From positions 38,629,139 through 38,693,138 of the forward strand of contig CM041292.1 in assembly GCA_023052935.1 (NCBI GenBank): DNA of 64,000 bases, read 5' to 3'. Below, one piece after another: positions 1 through 10,481 of the stretch. Made by a program: the position numbers and the translations under genes. The stretch's first letter is position 1; each line of letters starts with the position of its first letter. This DNA comes from Piezodorus guildinii (taxonomy: Eukaryota; Arthropoda; Insecta; Hemiptera; Pentatomidae). The notes beneath the pieces were generated by a model. The model ran no database searches. It saw only the letters and a program-made list of their open reading frames with translations, and was not told the origin of the DNA.

Positions 1-396
1 TCATTGGTAGTTTGGACAAAGATGGCTCTATCTCTAATCCCGAAGAAAATACCTACTTGGCACCTTCCTATTCCAATCCTATACCTACCCTCTCATAGAA
101 CAGCATCCTTTGAAAAGTCCTTTATTATCCGTACTACCATACTTTGGAACTCTTTACCTCCCTCCGGATCAATCCATCTTATATGTGAAAAATCATTGAA
201 AACAAAGAAGAACGAAAAAAAGACTTTGTTGATACATTACTAAACTTATTTGATGTTATCTGTTTTTATTTGTGTCTTTTATTTAACTTTTATAGTTACT
301 TACCGTATAATGGTATGTAGCAAATGAAACCAGACGGACTTCCTTTTCTCACTGAAGAAATGTCCCAGAATAAAAAAAATTTTCATTTCATTTCAT
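1..396 (+). pseudogene. 3' end of a non-LTR retrotransposon (RT C-terminus and 3' UTR)
   Basis: The open frame up to the stop near 243 ends in the pattern typical of the C-terminal tail of non-LTR ORF2 proteins: an arginine-rich stretch, then FEKSFIIR, LWNSLPPS and a basic end. A 3' UTR follows and finishes in repeated TTCAT units at about 375-396, a tail seen in several non-LTR clades. The element continues off the left edge, so only its 3' end is visible. A related 3' end lies at 13530-13858, with the same tail layout and the shared words 'gacttcct' and 'gttccagaa'. The clade is probably CR1-like. There is no sign of host function. Confidence 0.6.
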
Positions 397-494
397 TAAA
401 TAATGAAAATGATTTTTTTTATCTTCTATTAAATTTCTCTTTTTTCAATTAAATTGTATGTTCAATTTCTTATTTGTAAAAAATAAATGAAATA

Positions 495-1745
495 ATTCAT
501 TTTGAGCAAACAAAACGCCACTAAGAGATTAGAAATCGCGGTTGAAACTGATGTATTAAAAACAGTTTAACTAATCCTTTAGGTTTATTATTTTCAATAA
601 TCAACCTTTGTAATCGAACAAAAAAAAAAAAAAAAAAAATTAACCCCCCTTCAAAATTTAAGAGTTTACGTTTCAAGACGCGTAGAACCCGAATAAAGAA
701 TAAAAAAAATCCGTTCGTCCGCCATTCGGATTTCTCCGGAACTACTGGACCAATTTTTTTGAAATTCGACACAAAAATACTAGTCCATTTAACGATGATC
801 CTAAAACTCCGACGTTGATATCAATTGGTTAGTTTTGAAATGGCGACCGATCAAAGTGATTTAATTCAATAACTCCGTTATCTTTAAAGATAGAGAAATA
901 AATCATTATTGTTTTTTAAGCGAAGAACCGCGATTAATTATAAAAAAGAGAAAAAGAAAAGAACATTTTTTAAATTTTACACATAAATACGCTCAAAGCT
1001 CAGTTATTTTTGACGATAGGGAAAAGTATGTATAGAGTTTTAGATTCAGTGGAGCGCGCAAACCAAACAAAGAAAAAAAAAATGAAAAATGAAAAAAATT
1101 TAAATCTCACTTATATATACGCTTGTAAGTACGTTATTATCGAAGGTAGAGAAAAAATCATGTTTGCTTTTTAAGAGAAAAAACCGCGATCAATTATAAA
1201 AAAGAGAAAACAAAAATTGAAATTTTACCCATAAATACAGTTATTTTTGAAGATGAAGAAAAATATGTAAAGAATTTTAGAATCAGTAAAGGGCGATAAA
1301 TATTAAAAAGAAAAAAAAAAATCTTGTGTATATTCAAGTAACAAATCGAAGAGAAAAATCGAAAAGATTTTCGTAATCACGACAACGAATAACGAATAAT
1401 AAAAAATCCGTTTGTCCTAATTAATAAATAAATAAATACAAAAAAATTTGCTTTTACTGCCGTTTGGATGAGAATTAAATTTTTGACAAAATGAAAAAAT
1501 TAATCATTGAAATGGGTTAAGAAATAGCTGAGATATTGCGTTTAAATATCAGCCGTAGTGATATGATATTATCCATTGAATCATTGCTTTTCATATTTCT
1601 TAATCAATACCTATATAAACAGTTATATCCTAATATTGTTATTTGGAAATAATAAACCATTTTTTAATAATTTGCAGTGTTTTTTAGAATATGTAAACGT
1701 TATTGACCGAGTAAACATGATTTTATAAACACATAGCGAATTAAA
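495..1745 (+). repeat. Interspersed repeat B, copy 1 (non-coding)
   Basis: This AT-rich, non-coding block recurs elsewhere in the window. Positions 580-1300 match the reverse complement of 23590-24200, with shared words such as 'tttgtaatcga', 'cgtagaaccc', 'ctactggac' and 'aacgatgatcctaaaac'. Positions 1600-1700 match the reverse complement of 22390-22510 around 'ggaaataataaaccatt'. Further partial copies lie at 41740-42445 (minus) and at 2870-4805 (plus, interrupted). Repeated purine-rich stretches with A-runs and 'gagaaa' words fill 900-1400. No open frame or terminal inverted repeat was seen, so I cannot assign a class. The ends are approximate. Confidence 0.6.
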
Positions 1746-2869
1746 TTGAAATATTGAAAAGCGCCACTAACTTATTTTACAACGGAATATTTACATGTTT
1801 ATACAACTTATGGAGTTTTATTTTAATGGAAACAACTAGATAATTCGTTTGAAATTCATGAAAGTATTGTACCATTATTCACCTGTTCTTCCCTCGTTGG
1901 AAATTAATACCATTATCACATCTGGTCAGACATTGAGTTCAAAAGCTATGAATCAGAATTGGTCATTGGGTGATTAACTCTCCCAGGCTGATCTATGGGG
2001 AGTTGAGCAAGGAGGGTTTTCGTTGGATGAAGTAAATCACGACCACAATCTAACGGAGGTCCAGACCTTCTAAGGCAGCTCTCAGCGACACAGCTAAGGT
2101 CAGATGCAGTATGCAGTTTTGTGCAGCCCTTCCATTCCTTCAAAATATCATGCTTTTTATTTTTCTTAGATACTTTTAGAACCGTATATGGATAACAGAT
2201 TGCAGTTATGCCTTTTAAAGGAAGGTTTTAATGCTATAAGAAAATTACGTTTAATTAAGGTTGGTAAAATCGTTTAGACAAAATAAATATAATGACTAGG
2301 CGGCGAAAAAGGAGGGCTCCACCACAAACCTAATGCATTTGTTTTTTATGAAGTCAACCGTACAAGATGGTAATTAATAAAATGTAAGACATGCATGAAA
2401 TTAAATAAGGAAGTAAGTTATAGAAATAATATAATTTTAAAACTGTTAGGTTTTGCAAAGTGATGGAGAAAGTTTTATAAGGAAGAAATTTAGGCTATTC
2501 CATGATATTTACTGTGAAAACTAGGAAATATTAGGTTGTAAAAAATAAGTTCTTGTGTTATTTTTACTGGCGATTTCAATGAATACTTCAGATTCTTGAA
2601 AATATTTTAAATAAATTATATATGGAACGTTTTGGTCAATTACATGTTGCCATCTTTCACTGTTTTGGATGAATTTAGTCATCATCAACAACTGAAGGAC
2701 GACCCGAGCGCTCTCTGCTTTCCAAGTCAATATTTCCGGTTCCGAATTGAGTAAACTACTTACGGACGGTGATTTCTCCCAGTTTTCATCGCCACGCAAA
2801 CTGCAAATTTTCTTGAACCGTCTCTGCAGCGGATTTTTCCATTTACTAAATGAAACTTACTGAATTTTT
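1746..2869. other. No recognised feature
   Basis: This AT-rich sequence contains only short open frames with no recognisable motif. The stretch 1930-2140 is less AT-rich than its surroundings but matches nothing I can name. No inverted repeat or tandem array was seen. Confidence 0.4.
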
Positions 2870-2951
2870 TCGTTTCCAATTCGAGCAAACAAAATACCAC
2901 TTAAAGGTAAGGAATCTCAGTTGAAACTGATGCATAAAACACATTAGCTAC

Positions 2952-3875
2952 TTTTACTTCCACTTACTATATATAGTAAGGAAAGTATTGCGATCGTGAA
3001 AATTTTCGAATTCCAGTTTTCAACGGAAATACATGTTTTAGGGTCCCCTGAGTCCAAATAACCAAGTCCCGCAAAAAGGTCTGTGTGTGTGTGTGTGTGT
3101 GTGTGTCTGTGTGTGTGTGTGTGTGGTAACTCCCGGGCGAAAACGGTAAGTCCTATGAAGCTGAAATTTCATATTTAAGACAACTATACGCCCGAAACGC
3201 GACAAAACTTTTTTCAACAAAATGAGCTTACCAGAAGAGGCACTTTATACCATGCATTTTGCACCTTTTTTCGATTTTCTCGAAAACGGTTCCGACGATT
3301 TTGATTAAACTCGCTATATCGATGTAAAATTTAATGGGCTTTAATATCATGTAGGTTTTATTTGGATAAAAATGGTCTGACAGGGCATAAATAACGATAT
3401 TTTAAATTTTCTTCCCCTAAAGTACCTTTAATTTTGTAGATTCAATAATAATAACTAGATTATCTTGTTAACGCTGATGAAAAACAGGTAAATATATAAA
3501 TTGAATAAATTCGATACCCAACTAAAGGAGAAAACAGAAAAAATATATTTTTAATGCAATTTTTCGTTTTTGAACATAAGAGCAGTTATATACATGTATG
3601 ATATACCGTTGGAAAGCTAAAGATTTTAGAAAAAATGTCATCTCATACACAAGCTTTTAAAAGTTAATAGAGAGTGATGAAATGAACATAAAACTATCTG
3701 ATTATTTTAGATAATAATATAATAGATTTTTTAATGAAACACATGTTTCTATAGAAATTTAATTTGATTAATTCCTTAATAGTTTCACGTATTTTTATCT
3801 CTAGCTGTATTTGAAAATTCTTTCATTGATTTTAAAAATCGAGGTAAGTGAAAGTCGTGTGTTGCCTGCACCAGA
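2952..3875 (-). mobile_element. HINE-like non-autonomous element, copy 1 (Helentron type inferred)
   Basis: This is one of five near-complete copies in the window of a ~0.85-0.92 kb non-coding family. On the minus strand the element begins TCTGGTG, soon followed by ACTTTCACTTAC. It ends with an inverted match (GTAAGTGAAAGT) embedded in an 18-bp palindrome, CTTACTATATATAGTAAG, next to a run of A. On the plus strand the palindrome lies near 2965 and the CACCAGA end at 3875. An internal (TG)n tract lies at about 3083-3123. Terminal TC, subterminal inverted repeats, an end-proximal hairpin and an internal microsatellite are the known layout of Helentron-associated elements (HINEs), and the class assignment rests on that resemblance. 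No CTRR end is present. In this copy the first terminal word reads ACTTCCACTTAC. Confidence 0.6.
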
Positions 3876-4722
3876 TTTTTTACTTTCACTTACCTATATA
3901 TGAAATGTATAATAAGGAAAAGTATTGCGATTGTGAAAATTTTCGAATTCCAGTTTTCGACGGAAAGACAAGTTTTAGGTTCCTGAGTCCAAATGACCAA
4001 GTCCCGCAAAAAGGTCTGTGTGTGTGGTAAGTCCAGCGCAAAAACTAAAAGTCCTATGAAACTAAAATTTCATATTTAAGACAACTATACGTCCGAGATG
4101 TTATAGAATCTTTTTCATCAAAATCAGCTTACCAGAAGATGTACTTTATACTATGCATTTACCACCCTTTTACGATTTTCTGAAAAAAAACGACCTATAT
4201 CGATGTAAAATTTTATCTGATTGAATTAGTCTGACAGGGCTTAAATGCAGTTTTATTCTTCCTATAAAGTACCTTTAATTCTGTAGATTCTATAAAAATA
4301 ACACTATAATCTTGTTAGCATTGGTAAATAACAACTAAATATGGGAATAACAGTTGAGCGAATTTGAAAAATAACTTAAGGAGAAAACTAAAAAAATATT
4401 TTTTAATACAATTTTTTGTTTTTTAACTTAAGAACAGTGTATCTATAATATACCGTCGGAAAGCTGAAGATTTTAGAACAAATATTATCTCATACACAAG
4501 CTTTTAAAAGTTAATAGAGAGTGATAAAAAGCCGATAAAACTAAGTGATTATTTTAGATAATAATATAATAGATTTTTTATTAAAACACATGCATCTATA
4601 GAAATTCCATTTAACTAATTCTTTAATGGTTTTACTCATTTTTATCTCTTACTGTATTGGAAAATTCTTTAATCGATTCTAAAAACGGAGGTAAGTGAAA
4701 GTCGTGTGTTGCCCACACCAGA
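3876..4722 (-). mobile_element. HINE-like element, copy 2 (head to tail with copy 1)
   Basis: Copy 2 starts at the T-run that ends copy 1, so the two share one junction (about 3876-3882) and have the same orientation. Its palindrome has changed: the loop reads 'ctatatatgaaatgtataat' instead of the short TA core. The (TG)n tract has shrunk to a few units near 4016-4027. The CACCAGA terminus at 4716-4722 is followed by TTTTTT. Head-to-tail tandems are known for Helentron/HINE families. It has no coding capacity. Confidence 0.6.
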
Positions 4723-4829
4723 TTTTTTAGAATATGTAAACATTATTAACCAAGTAAACATGATTTCATGAACATGAAAAAAAGGAGGATAAATTGAAAT
4801 TTTTCGTTTTGTGTTAGACTTACCAGACA

Positions 4830-4958
4830 CACACTTTATTTGTTATTTGGACCAAAAGGACCCTAAAACGAGTATTTCCGTTGAAAACCGGAATTAGACA
4901 ATTTTCAAGATCGCAATAATTTCCCTTACTATTTATTTCATATATAGTAAGTGAAAGT
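4830..4958 (+). mobile_element. HINE-like fragment in opposite orientation
   Basis: The reverse complement of this stretch matches the palindrome-bearing end of the HINE-like family, up to the AC-rich tract, with words such as 'aaaattgtc', 'ttttagggtcc' and 'aaataac'. It ends at GTAAGTGAAAGT (about 4947-4958). It faces the tandem pair at 2952-4722, so this cluster holds both orientations. Confidence 0.55.
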
Positions 4959-5589
4959 CAAAAGTGTAAGCCACCAAGATCAAAATGCTATGGTTTTTTT
5001 ATCCACTTTTGTTTCAAGTCATTTTTGTCATTGTGAATATTTTGCTTGTTTTTATTAATGAAGTTGTAAATACAAATAAATAAGAAAAAATCTTCATAAA
5101 AGATGTCAAGGAGAAAAAATTACAACGAAAATTATGAGTGGGGATACAAATTAATAGGACACTTCACTGTAAAGGTAGGCATAATTTTCAATTAATTAAA
5201 GGAACGATATTAGTTTAATGCAATCGTATCCACGGACATGGTGATGATTTATACATTGATTCCAGTAATTTAAATCTGCAAAGAATAGTTAAACATTTTA
5301 CTACTTCCGACGAATGTGGCATCATTGATAGCAAATGTGTAATTACTATCTACATATTTTCTTTTAATGAATATCCTTGGTAGATTAGTAAAGGAAGATC
5401 CATCGTGATCTTTAAAACCGAACGTTTCTATAGTTATTAGAGATTCATTTTCTGTGTACAAGAATTCCTTGGTTTATAACATTACGTGTGTTATATATAG
5501 TTTTATAATGTTAATATAAGTTAATGAAATAATAATCAGCATGATATAATTAATAAGTTTTGTTACACAATCATAAAATAAAATACACA
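4959..5589. other. No recognised feature
   Basis: AT-rich sequence with no motif, repeat match or convincing open frame. The 63-residue minus-strand frame at 5270-5461 resembles no family I know. Confidence 0.4.
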
Positions 5590-6367
5590 TCTATATATAT
5601 AAAAATCTCGTGTCACAATGTTTGTTCGCGATAAACTCTGAAATTACTGAACAGACTTTGAAAAAACTTCGTAATTATCTATTATTTGGTCCAACTTAAA
5701 TGATAGGATAGTTTTTATTACTATTCTAAATAGTTGAAAAATATGTTTTTCTAAAACGTAAAACAAAATTGGTTTAACTGTGGCAACACTGATCAAACAT
5801 GGTAACCTTCCCATATCTTCACATATGTGATTATTAATTCAAATATAAGTGTGTGTTGATTGTTTCTATGCGTTCTGATTTATAAAATATACATTCACAT
5901 TATAGTTTCCATTTATAATAAAATACATATTACTATAGGTTTCCAGAAAAATTATAATTACTGATTTGAATGACTTACAAAGAGTTATGAGTTGCAAAGG
6001 AGTTATGATGGTATACAACGGTTATGTTTAAAAGATAAAACGATGTTATTGAATAATTTGGATGTTGCTACTTCGGACTGTATATATTTATGTTTCTTGA
6101 AAATGTATACGTCTTATAATAATTGAGTAGTTGTTAACCGCTTTGACTAGATGGTAAGGAAGTTGGTTGAGGGCGCAGCTACCAAGAAAACACACCAGAA
6201 AGATAAAAATAAAGGAAGTGTTTTTATTGGTAGTTTCTTTGTTACTACATCACCAAACAACAGCTCCATCATATGCGTTTTATAGTTATCACTCATAAAC
6301 GCATTTATGCAAATTTAAATAAAGACAAAAGGAAATATTCGCGAGCAAAGCCGCAGGTTACAGCTAG
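5590..6367 (+). mobile_element. Complete non-autonomous Helitron (family 1)
   Basis: The element starts with TC (TCTATATATATAAAAATC) and ends with CTAG at 6364-6367. A short hairpin (stem GCG-GC / GC-CGC with a bulged A) lies about ten bases before the end. The flanking bases are A on the left (5589) and T on the right (6368), the A|T insertion site expected of canonical Helitrons, with no target-site duplication. At 778 bp it has no Rep-helicase frame, so it would depend on an autonomous partner. The terminal words resemble Helitron ends common in insect genomes. Confidence 0.8.
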
Positions 6368-6727
6368 TTTTAATGTATAGTGATGCGTTACATACTCAAA
6401 TTATTTTTTTATTTTATTTATTTTTTTCAAAAATTATAACTGATCTACATAGATGTATTATGGTTCTAAGAGGAATATTAAAATGTCTCGGAATTTAAGG
6501 TACGATCTTGATTTTTTCGAAATTAAAAGACAAATGTTTAAAGTTATACCTTGTATTTGTTGTTGAAACATGTTATTTGAGGGGTTGTTGCTTGATGAAG
6601 CGCAAAATCTCTCGAGGTCATTTTAGGTATGACAAAAGAGCACAAAATCAGCTTTGTAATTGAGTAAGTCATAAAAATACACCATCATAAATAAAATAAG
6701 TAAATCTCTATGAACAAACAAAAAAAT

Positions 6728-6960
6728 CGCTATACTTTGTTTCGGCTCACTCCTCAACCACAGCACGGATTTTGATAAGGTTTTTACTAAAATTTAGGAT
6801 ACTCTTTCCTGAATATTTATAAGTAAAATACATTGCAATCAAATTTTTCTTGAAATGGGAAAAATAAATTTTTTGTAACTAAGTCATACAAAAATTATTC
6901 TTGAAACATTAAAGTTTTATTATAGAAGTATAATATACCTTAAAAGAAGGCATATGAAAT
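6728..6960 (+). mobile_element. Decayed fragment related to Helitron family 2
   Basis: The words 'ttttgataaggttttta', 'gggaaaaataaatttt' and 'taactaagtcat' match the internal part of the family-2 elements at 27502-27835 and 58552-60048 ('ttttgatagggtttt', 'gggaaaagtaaatttt', 'aataagtcat'). Neither terminus is clearly preserved. Confidence 0.45.
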
Positions 6961-7379
6961 TTTTGATGCATTAAAATCATCAATAAATATAACCAATGTT
7001 TATCACTCGTGCCTCTGAGGTGTCAAAAGACTGTGCTTGTAGACTAACTTATTATAATTATAGGAAACCTAATCTAAGGGAAATAAAAAAATATGATGTG
7101 TCCCAGCATCTAGGAACATCCGGGTATCAGGTAAACAAATTAATATAGCAACAACTTATTATAATGTTGCAAGCTACATAAAAAGAAAAATATAATATAG
7201 ACAAGTAGCAGTGGCTATGAGATGTAGTGAAGGATGAAAAATGTTGTTGCAAGGAATAAGGTAATTAAAGTTAGTTAGTTTAAAATAGTTATGACAAATT
7301 GCTGAGCTTCATTTTTCAAAGAAAAATATTTAAATAATGTAATTTTATTCAATAGTGAAAGTATAAATAAATTGTTTCA

Positions 7380-7415
7380 GTCTTGAAAATGGGGAAACAA
7401 CCCCGAAACGTCGAC
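7380..7415 (+). ncRNA. Hammerhead-ribozyme-like motif 1 (decayed)
   Basis: Stem I halves GTC and GAC enclose a stem II of GGGG/CCCC with an A-rich loop. An intact GAAA core follows, then the cleavage-site-like CGTC. The first core box reads TTGAAAA instead of CTGANGA, so the copy is probably inactive. The spacing matches the minimal hammerheads known from Penelope-like retroelements. Confidence 0.45.
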
Positions 7416-8189
7416 TAGGATGAAAAAATGTTAAAAGACTTATAAAATAAAGTGATTAGATGATGAATGGAAGGTAGTATGTGCTTTTTTAAATGTTCCA
7501 AATAAGAAAACTTCCAAAAAAATTAAAAAAGAAAAGAAAAATATAATTTTAAGTATTAAAAAAAAAATCATAAATAAACATTGGGTTACGAAAAAAAAAT
7601 GTTAAATTCAATTTAATGAAGATATTTTATATCCATATTACGTTTTTTAAGCAAATATAAAACTTTAAGATATCACAGCCTTTTCACTGTGTAAAATGTC
7701 ATTTGGATTATCGATTTGAAGGAATACAAATAACTTTGAGAAAATGTTATAAAAAGAAACAGTTAGAATTTCTTTTATGCAAATGATGCATACACTTTTT
7801 AATATTCTATTTTTTTTTTTTTTTTTTTTTTTTACGAATCCAGTCTTCTTCAATGCCGTGTTGAAATCTCTTAACCGGTAGAAAATAATTATAAATATTT
7901 ACATAAGAACATGTGATGACCTTTAGCCGACATAAGGAGCTTTCATACTAATAGAACATTTATAGACCAAGATCTTCTTGCAACTGTTTCGCAACTCCAG
8001 CTTCCTGCCCGACTGGAATGAGGCAAGGTTGAGAAGCTGGCTTCTGCAGAATTCGATAACGAGAGTTTTAATATCTCTCGAGGAGTCGATTGACAGCTTT
8101 TCTGCAAAAGTACCAATTAGAGTATTACGGTTAGCGGTTTTATTCGCTATTGAACGTTCATGCATTCAGGAACAGTAAAAACTCAGTAA
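7416..8189. other. Mostly unrecognised; poly-T tract
   Basis: A (T)24 run sits near 7809-7832. From 7923 to 8170 there are overlapping open frames on both strands in less AT-rich sequence (for example a minus frame of 80 codons). They match no family I recognise and may be a retrotransposon or exon remnant. Confidence 0.35.
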
Positions 8190-8420
8190 ACAGTAAAAAC
8201 TCAGGCCATGTCTAAACTTTGCCCTTATTTTGCTTCCTCTACCAAATACCTCCCAATTTTTGGGTACCCAGGAGGGTGGGTCTCCATACTCCAGGGTCGC
8301 TCTACGACTGAAATAAAAGAAAAAATAATTCTGCCACACTGGGGTTCGAACCCGGGAACGAACAGTAGACTAGTGCTCATTAGATAAGTCTACCAACCAT
8401 TAGAACTGACGATCCCTCAA
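8190..8420 (-). mobile_element. tRNA-derived SINE, family A, minus strand
   Basis: On the minus strand a tRNA-like head near 8420 contains a B-box-like GGGTTCGAACCCC (about 8344-8356). The body matches other family-A copies ('ggagtatggagaccc', 'aaaaattggg'). A pol III promoter within a tRNA-like head defines this class. The copy lacks the usual GTACAGG 3' end. Confidence 0.6.
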
Positions 8421-8454
8421 ATAATTAATTTATTCGGTAAATTTATTGCAATTC

Positions 8455-9960
8455 TAATTGAGATTCAAAATCAGATAATAGCGTAGACACCTTCTATTCA
8501 AAAGCCTTGGAGGATTATCAGTAATTGGAGTGGAGGCAAGGTTTAAGACAAGATTTAGGGGAGGGATGCCATCACTTAATGATATATATCTAGTTCGAGC
8601 TAAATCGGCTGATTAGGCGCATAGATATAATTTATGATCATGTTAGAGAAAAGTCAGCGTATAGGATTTTAGATTTTAAGGATTGAGCAATTAGGAACGC
8701 AACTAGACGTGCTAATATCGACGTCAAACCGTCGGAGACCGTTCTAAAGGAGCACAAACTGAGGTGGTTTTGACATCTCAGGATGGATCCAGATAGTATG
8801 GCCAAGAAGACCTACGAAACCCGCATGGATGGAAAAAGACTCAGAGGAAGGCCTTGCATCTCCTTGGGAGGACAGCGTAAAGGAAGCATGCAGGAGGCGC
8901 GGAATAATACCCTATCCTGGAAACCTCATATTGCCCAAATTTCCCGTAGATGTATAAGTACCTTGAAGTTTTTTCATCGCTCCAGATACCTTCTTCCACA
9001 ATCCACGCGTAAGCTCCTCGTTTCGTCACTCATTTTCCTCCACTTCGACTACCGCTGCGCGGTGTATGGTGGTCTCCCTGTGGTGCTTGAGAACAAGTTA
9101 AAGCGTCTCATGAATTACTTTTTTAAGATTTCTTTTGGTTACTCGAGGCGGTCTCCGGTGACCCACCGCTATGCCGAGTTGAATAGCTCTCCCCTCCATA
9201 CGCGACAGTACTTCCTTAGGGTCATTTCTCTACCAAACTATAAAATCCCAGATTCCTTCCTATATCCACAGTCTCCTTCAATTTAAATCTTCAGTCCACT
9301 TGCTTGAAACAATATCGAATTTCATATGCACAGAACTAAAGCCTTCGATCGATCCTTTCTTGCCCGTTCCATTGCATTCTGGAATTCCATTCCTTCCAAT
9401 ATACGTCATGCATCTTCCTTATATACATTCAAATATCGCCTTTTCCAACACCTATTATCCCTAACTGACTCTTGTTGATCTTTAATTTTAAATTCAATTT
9501 ATCATAAAAACTGAATCATTATAATAACTGAATATCTTATATGTACCTTTTTTATTTTATTAATTTTTATTTTATATATTAATATAATTTTTCTTTTTGT
9601 GTTCAAAATTACTTGTTTTTTACTTTTCATTTACTGTATTTATTTTTTTTACTATATGCCTTTTCTTCTCTTTTGTACATAGATGTGTTTATGTGCATAC
9701 ATTTATATAAATTTCTTTCTCTACCTCTTTTACCTATGTATATAATGTAATTTATCTGTTTTCTGGCCAGATGTGCTATCTTTATTTGTAAATTTTATGT
9801 TATTCTTAAGGGACCAATTCCCAGAATAAAAGCTTTTTTCTATTCTATTCTATTCTAATTTGGAATTGGAGAGTGGAGTTGGCACATAAAAGATATATGG
9901 ACCAGACTCTATAAGCAGGATCCTCACACCGAAAAACGGCGGAAGAGGGAACGATTATAA
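8455..9960 (+). pseudogene. RTE-like ORF2 C-terminal fragment, interrupted by another retrotransposon
   Basis: Positions 8755-8909 encode, with frameshifts, the tail typical of RTE-like ORF2 proteins: RWF then MDPDSMAKKTYETRMDG, RLRGRP and, after a one-base shift near 8864, WEDSVKEACRRRGI. The frame resumes after 9856 with WNWRVELAHKRY and a stop. The two halves join smoothly once the 8910-9855 insert is removed. The 5' limit is uncertain, and 8455-8754 has only weak similarity to such elements. Confidence 0.55.
8910..9855 (+). pseudogene. 5'-truncated CR1-like non-LTR element nested in the RTE-like copy
   Basis: The frame from about 8917 encodes the region after the RT fingers and palm: WKPHIAQISRRC, then LVSSLIFLHFDYRCAVYGG, a KLKRLMNYFF-type helix and VTHRYAELN. 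After a shift near 9290 the C-terminus continues as AFDRSFLARSIAFWNSIPSN and ends near 9478. The 3' UTR ends in TTCTA repeats at about 9838-9855. A second copy of the family lies at 63538-63955. The class assignment comes from these motifs, and the catalytic region is missing. Confidence 0.65.
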
Positions 9961-10481
9961 TGATGATGGAGGATTGAGCATAATTCCGTGATATATTAGA
10001 GCTCAAAAGTTCATCATCGTCAATATTCAAATTAGCCTAATTTTATTAAATGAAACTTTCTTACTTAATTGAAAAGTTATTTAATTGCCAAGCAAGTGTT
10101 AAAACAGCTGAAACCAGCGAGAGGTTTCTTAAGTGGGTTTCAAATTAGATGCTTCTCGAAATGGTATCGTAGGTGTTGAGTATGTTTAACGAATATTATT
10201 AAATAACATTGCCTAATAAGGAAGCGAAGATTTATTCCGAAGAAAAATGTCTCAAGCTCGAGAAAGACAAGGTCTCTCATATAGGATTGAAGAGTTTTGG
10301 ATGCAATAATTGGGTCATTATGGACTACAGACCTGTATAACCAGGATAGTGTTGGAAAGGTTGGAACATCAGCGTAGTAATGAATGAATGAATGAATGGA
10401 TAAATGCTTTATTTACATAATATACAAAATAGTATAAATATATATATATATAATATATATATATATAATATATATATAATC
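9961..10481. other. No recognised gene; GAAT and TA microsatellites
   Basis: A short (TGAA)n stretch (about 10379-10398) precedes AT-rich sequence with interrupted (TA)n at 10437-10480. The (TA)n tract adjoins the 3' end of the minus-strand element that follows. Confidence 0.4.

Larger units (their letters stand above)
2870..4805 (+). repeat. Repeat B fragment split by a tandem pair of HINE-like elements
   Basis: The left part (2870-2951) resembles 495-570, with shared words 'gagcaaacaaaa', 'ccact' and 'gttgaaactgatg'. The right part (4723-4805) resembles 1678-1760, with 'ttttttagaatatgtaaac' and 'gagtaaacatgatttt'-like words. The two HINE-like elements lie between these parts, at a run of T. 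The middle of repeat B is missing, so this copy was internally deleted before, during or after the insertion. Confidence 0.5.

Noticed and set aside
3038..3220. His/Thr-repeat frame across (TG)n (also 22708-22935)
   Set aside because: It is a dinucleotide translation inside a HINE-like element.
8783..9286. A single 167-codon protein
   Set aside because: The frame is a chance fusion across the junction of two retrotransposon fragments near 8910. Its two halves belong to different elements.
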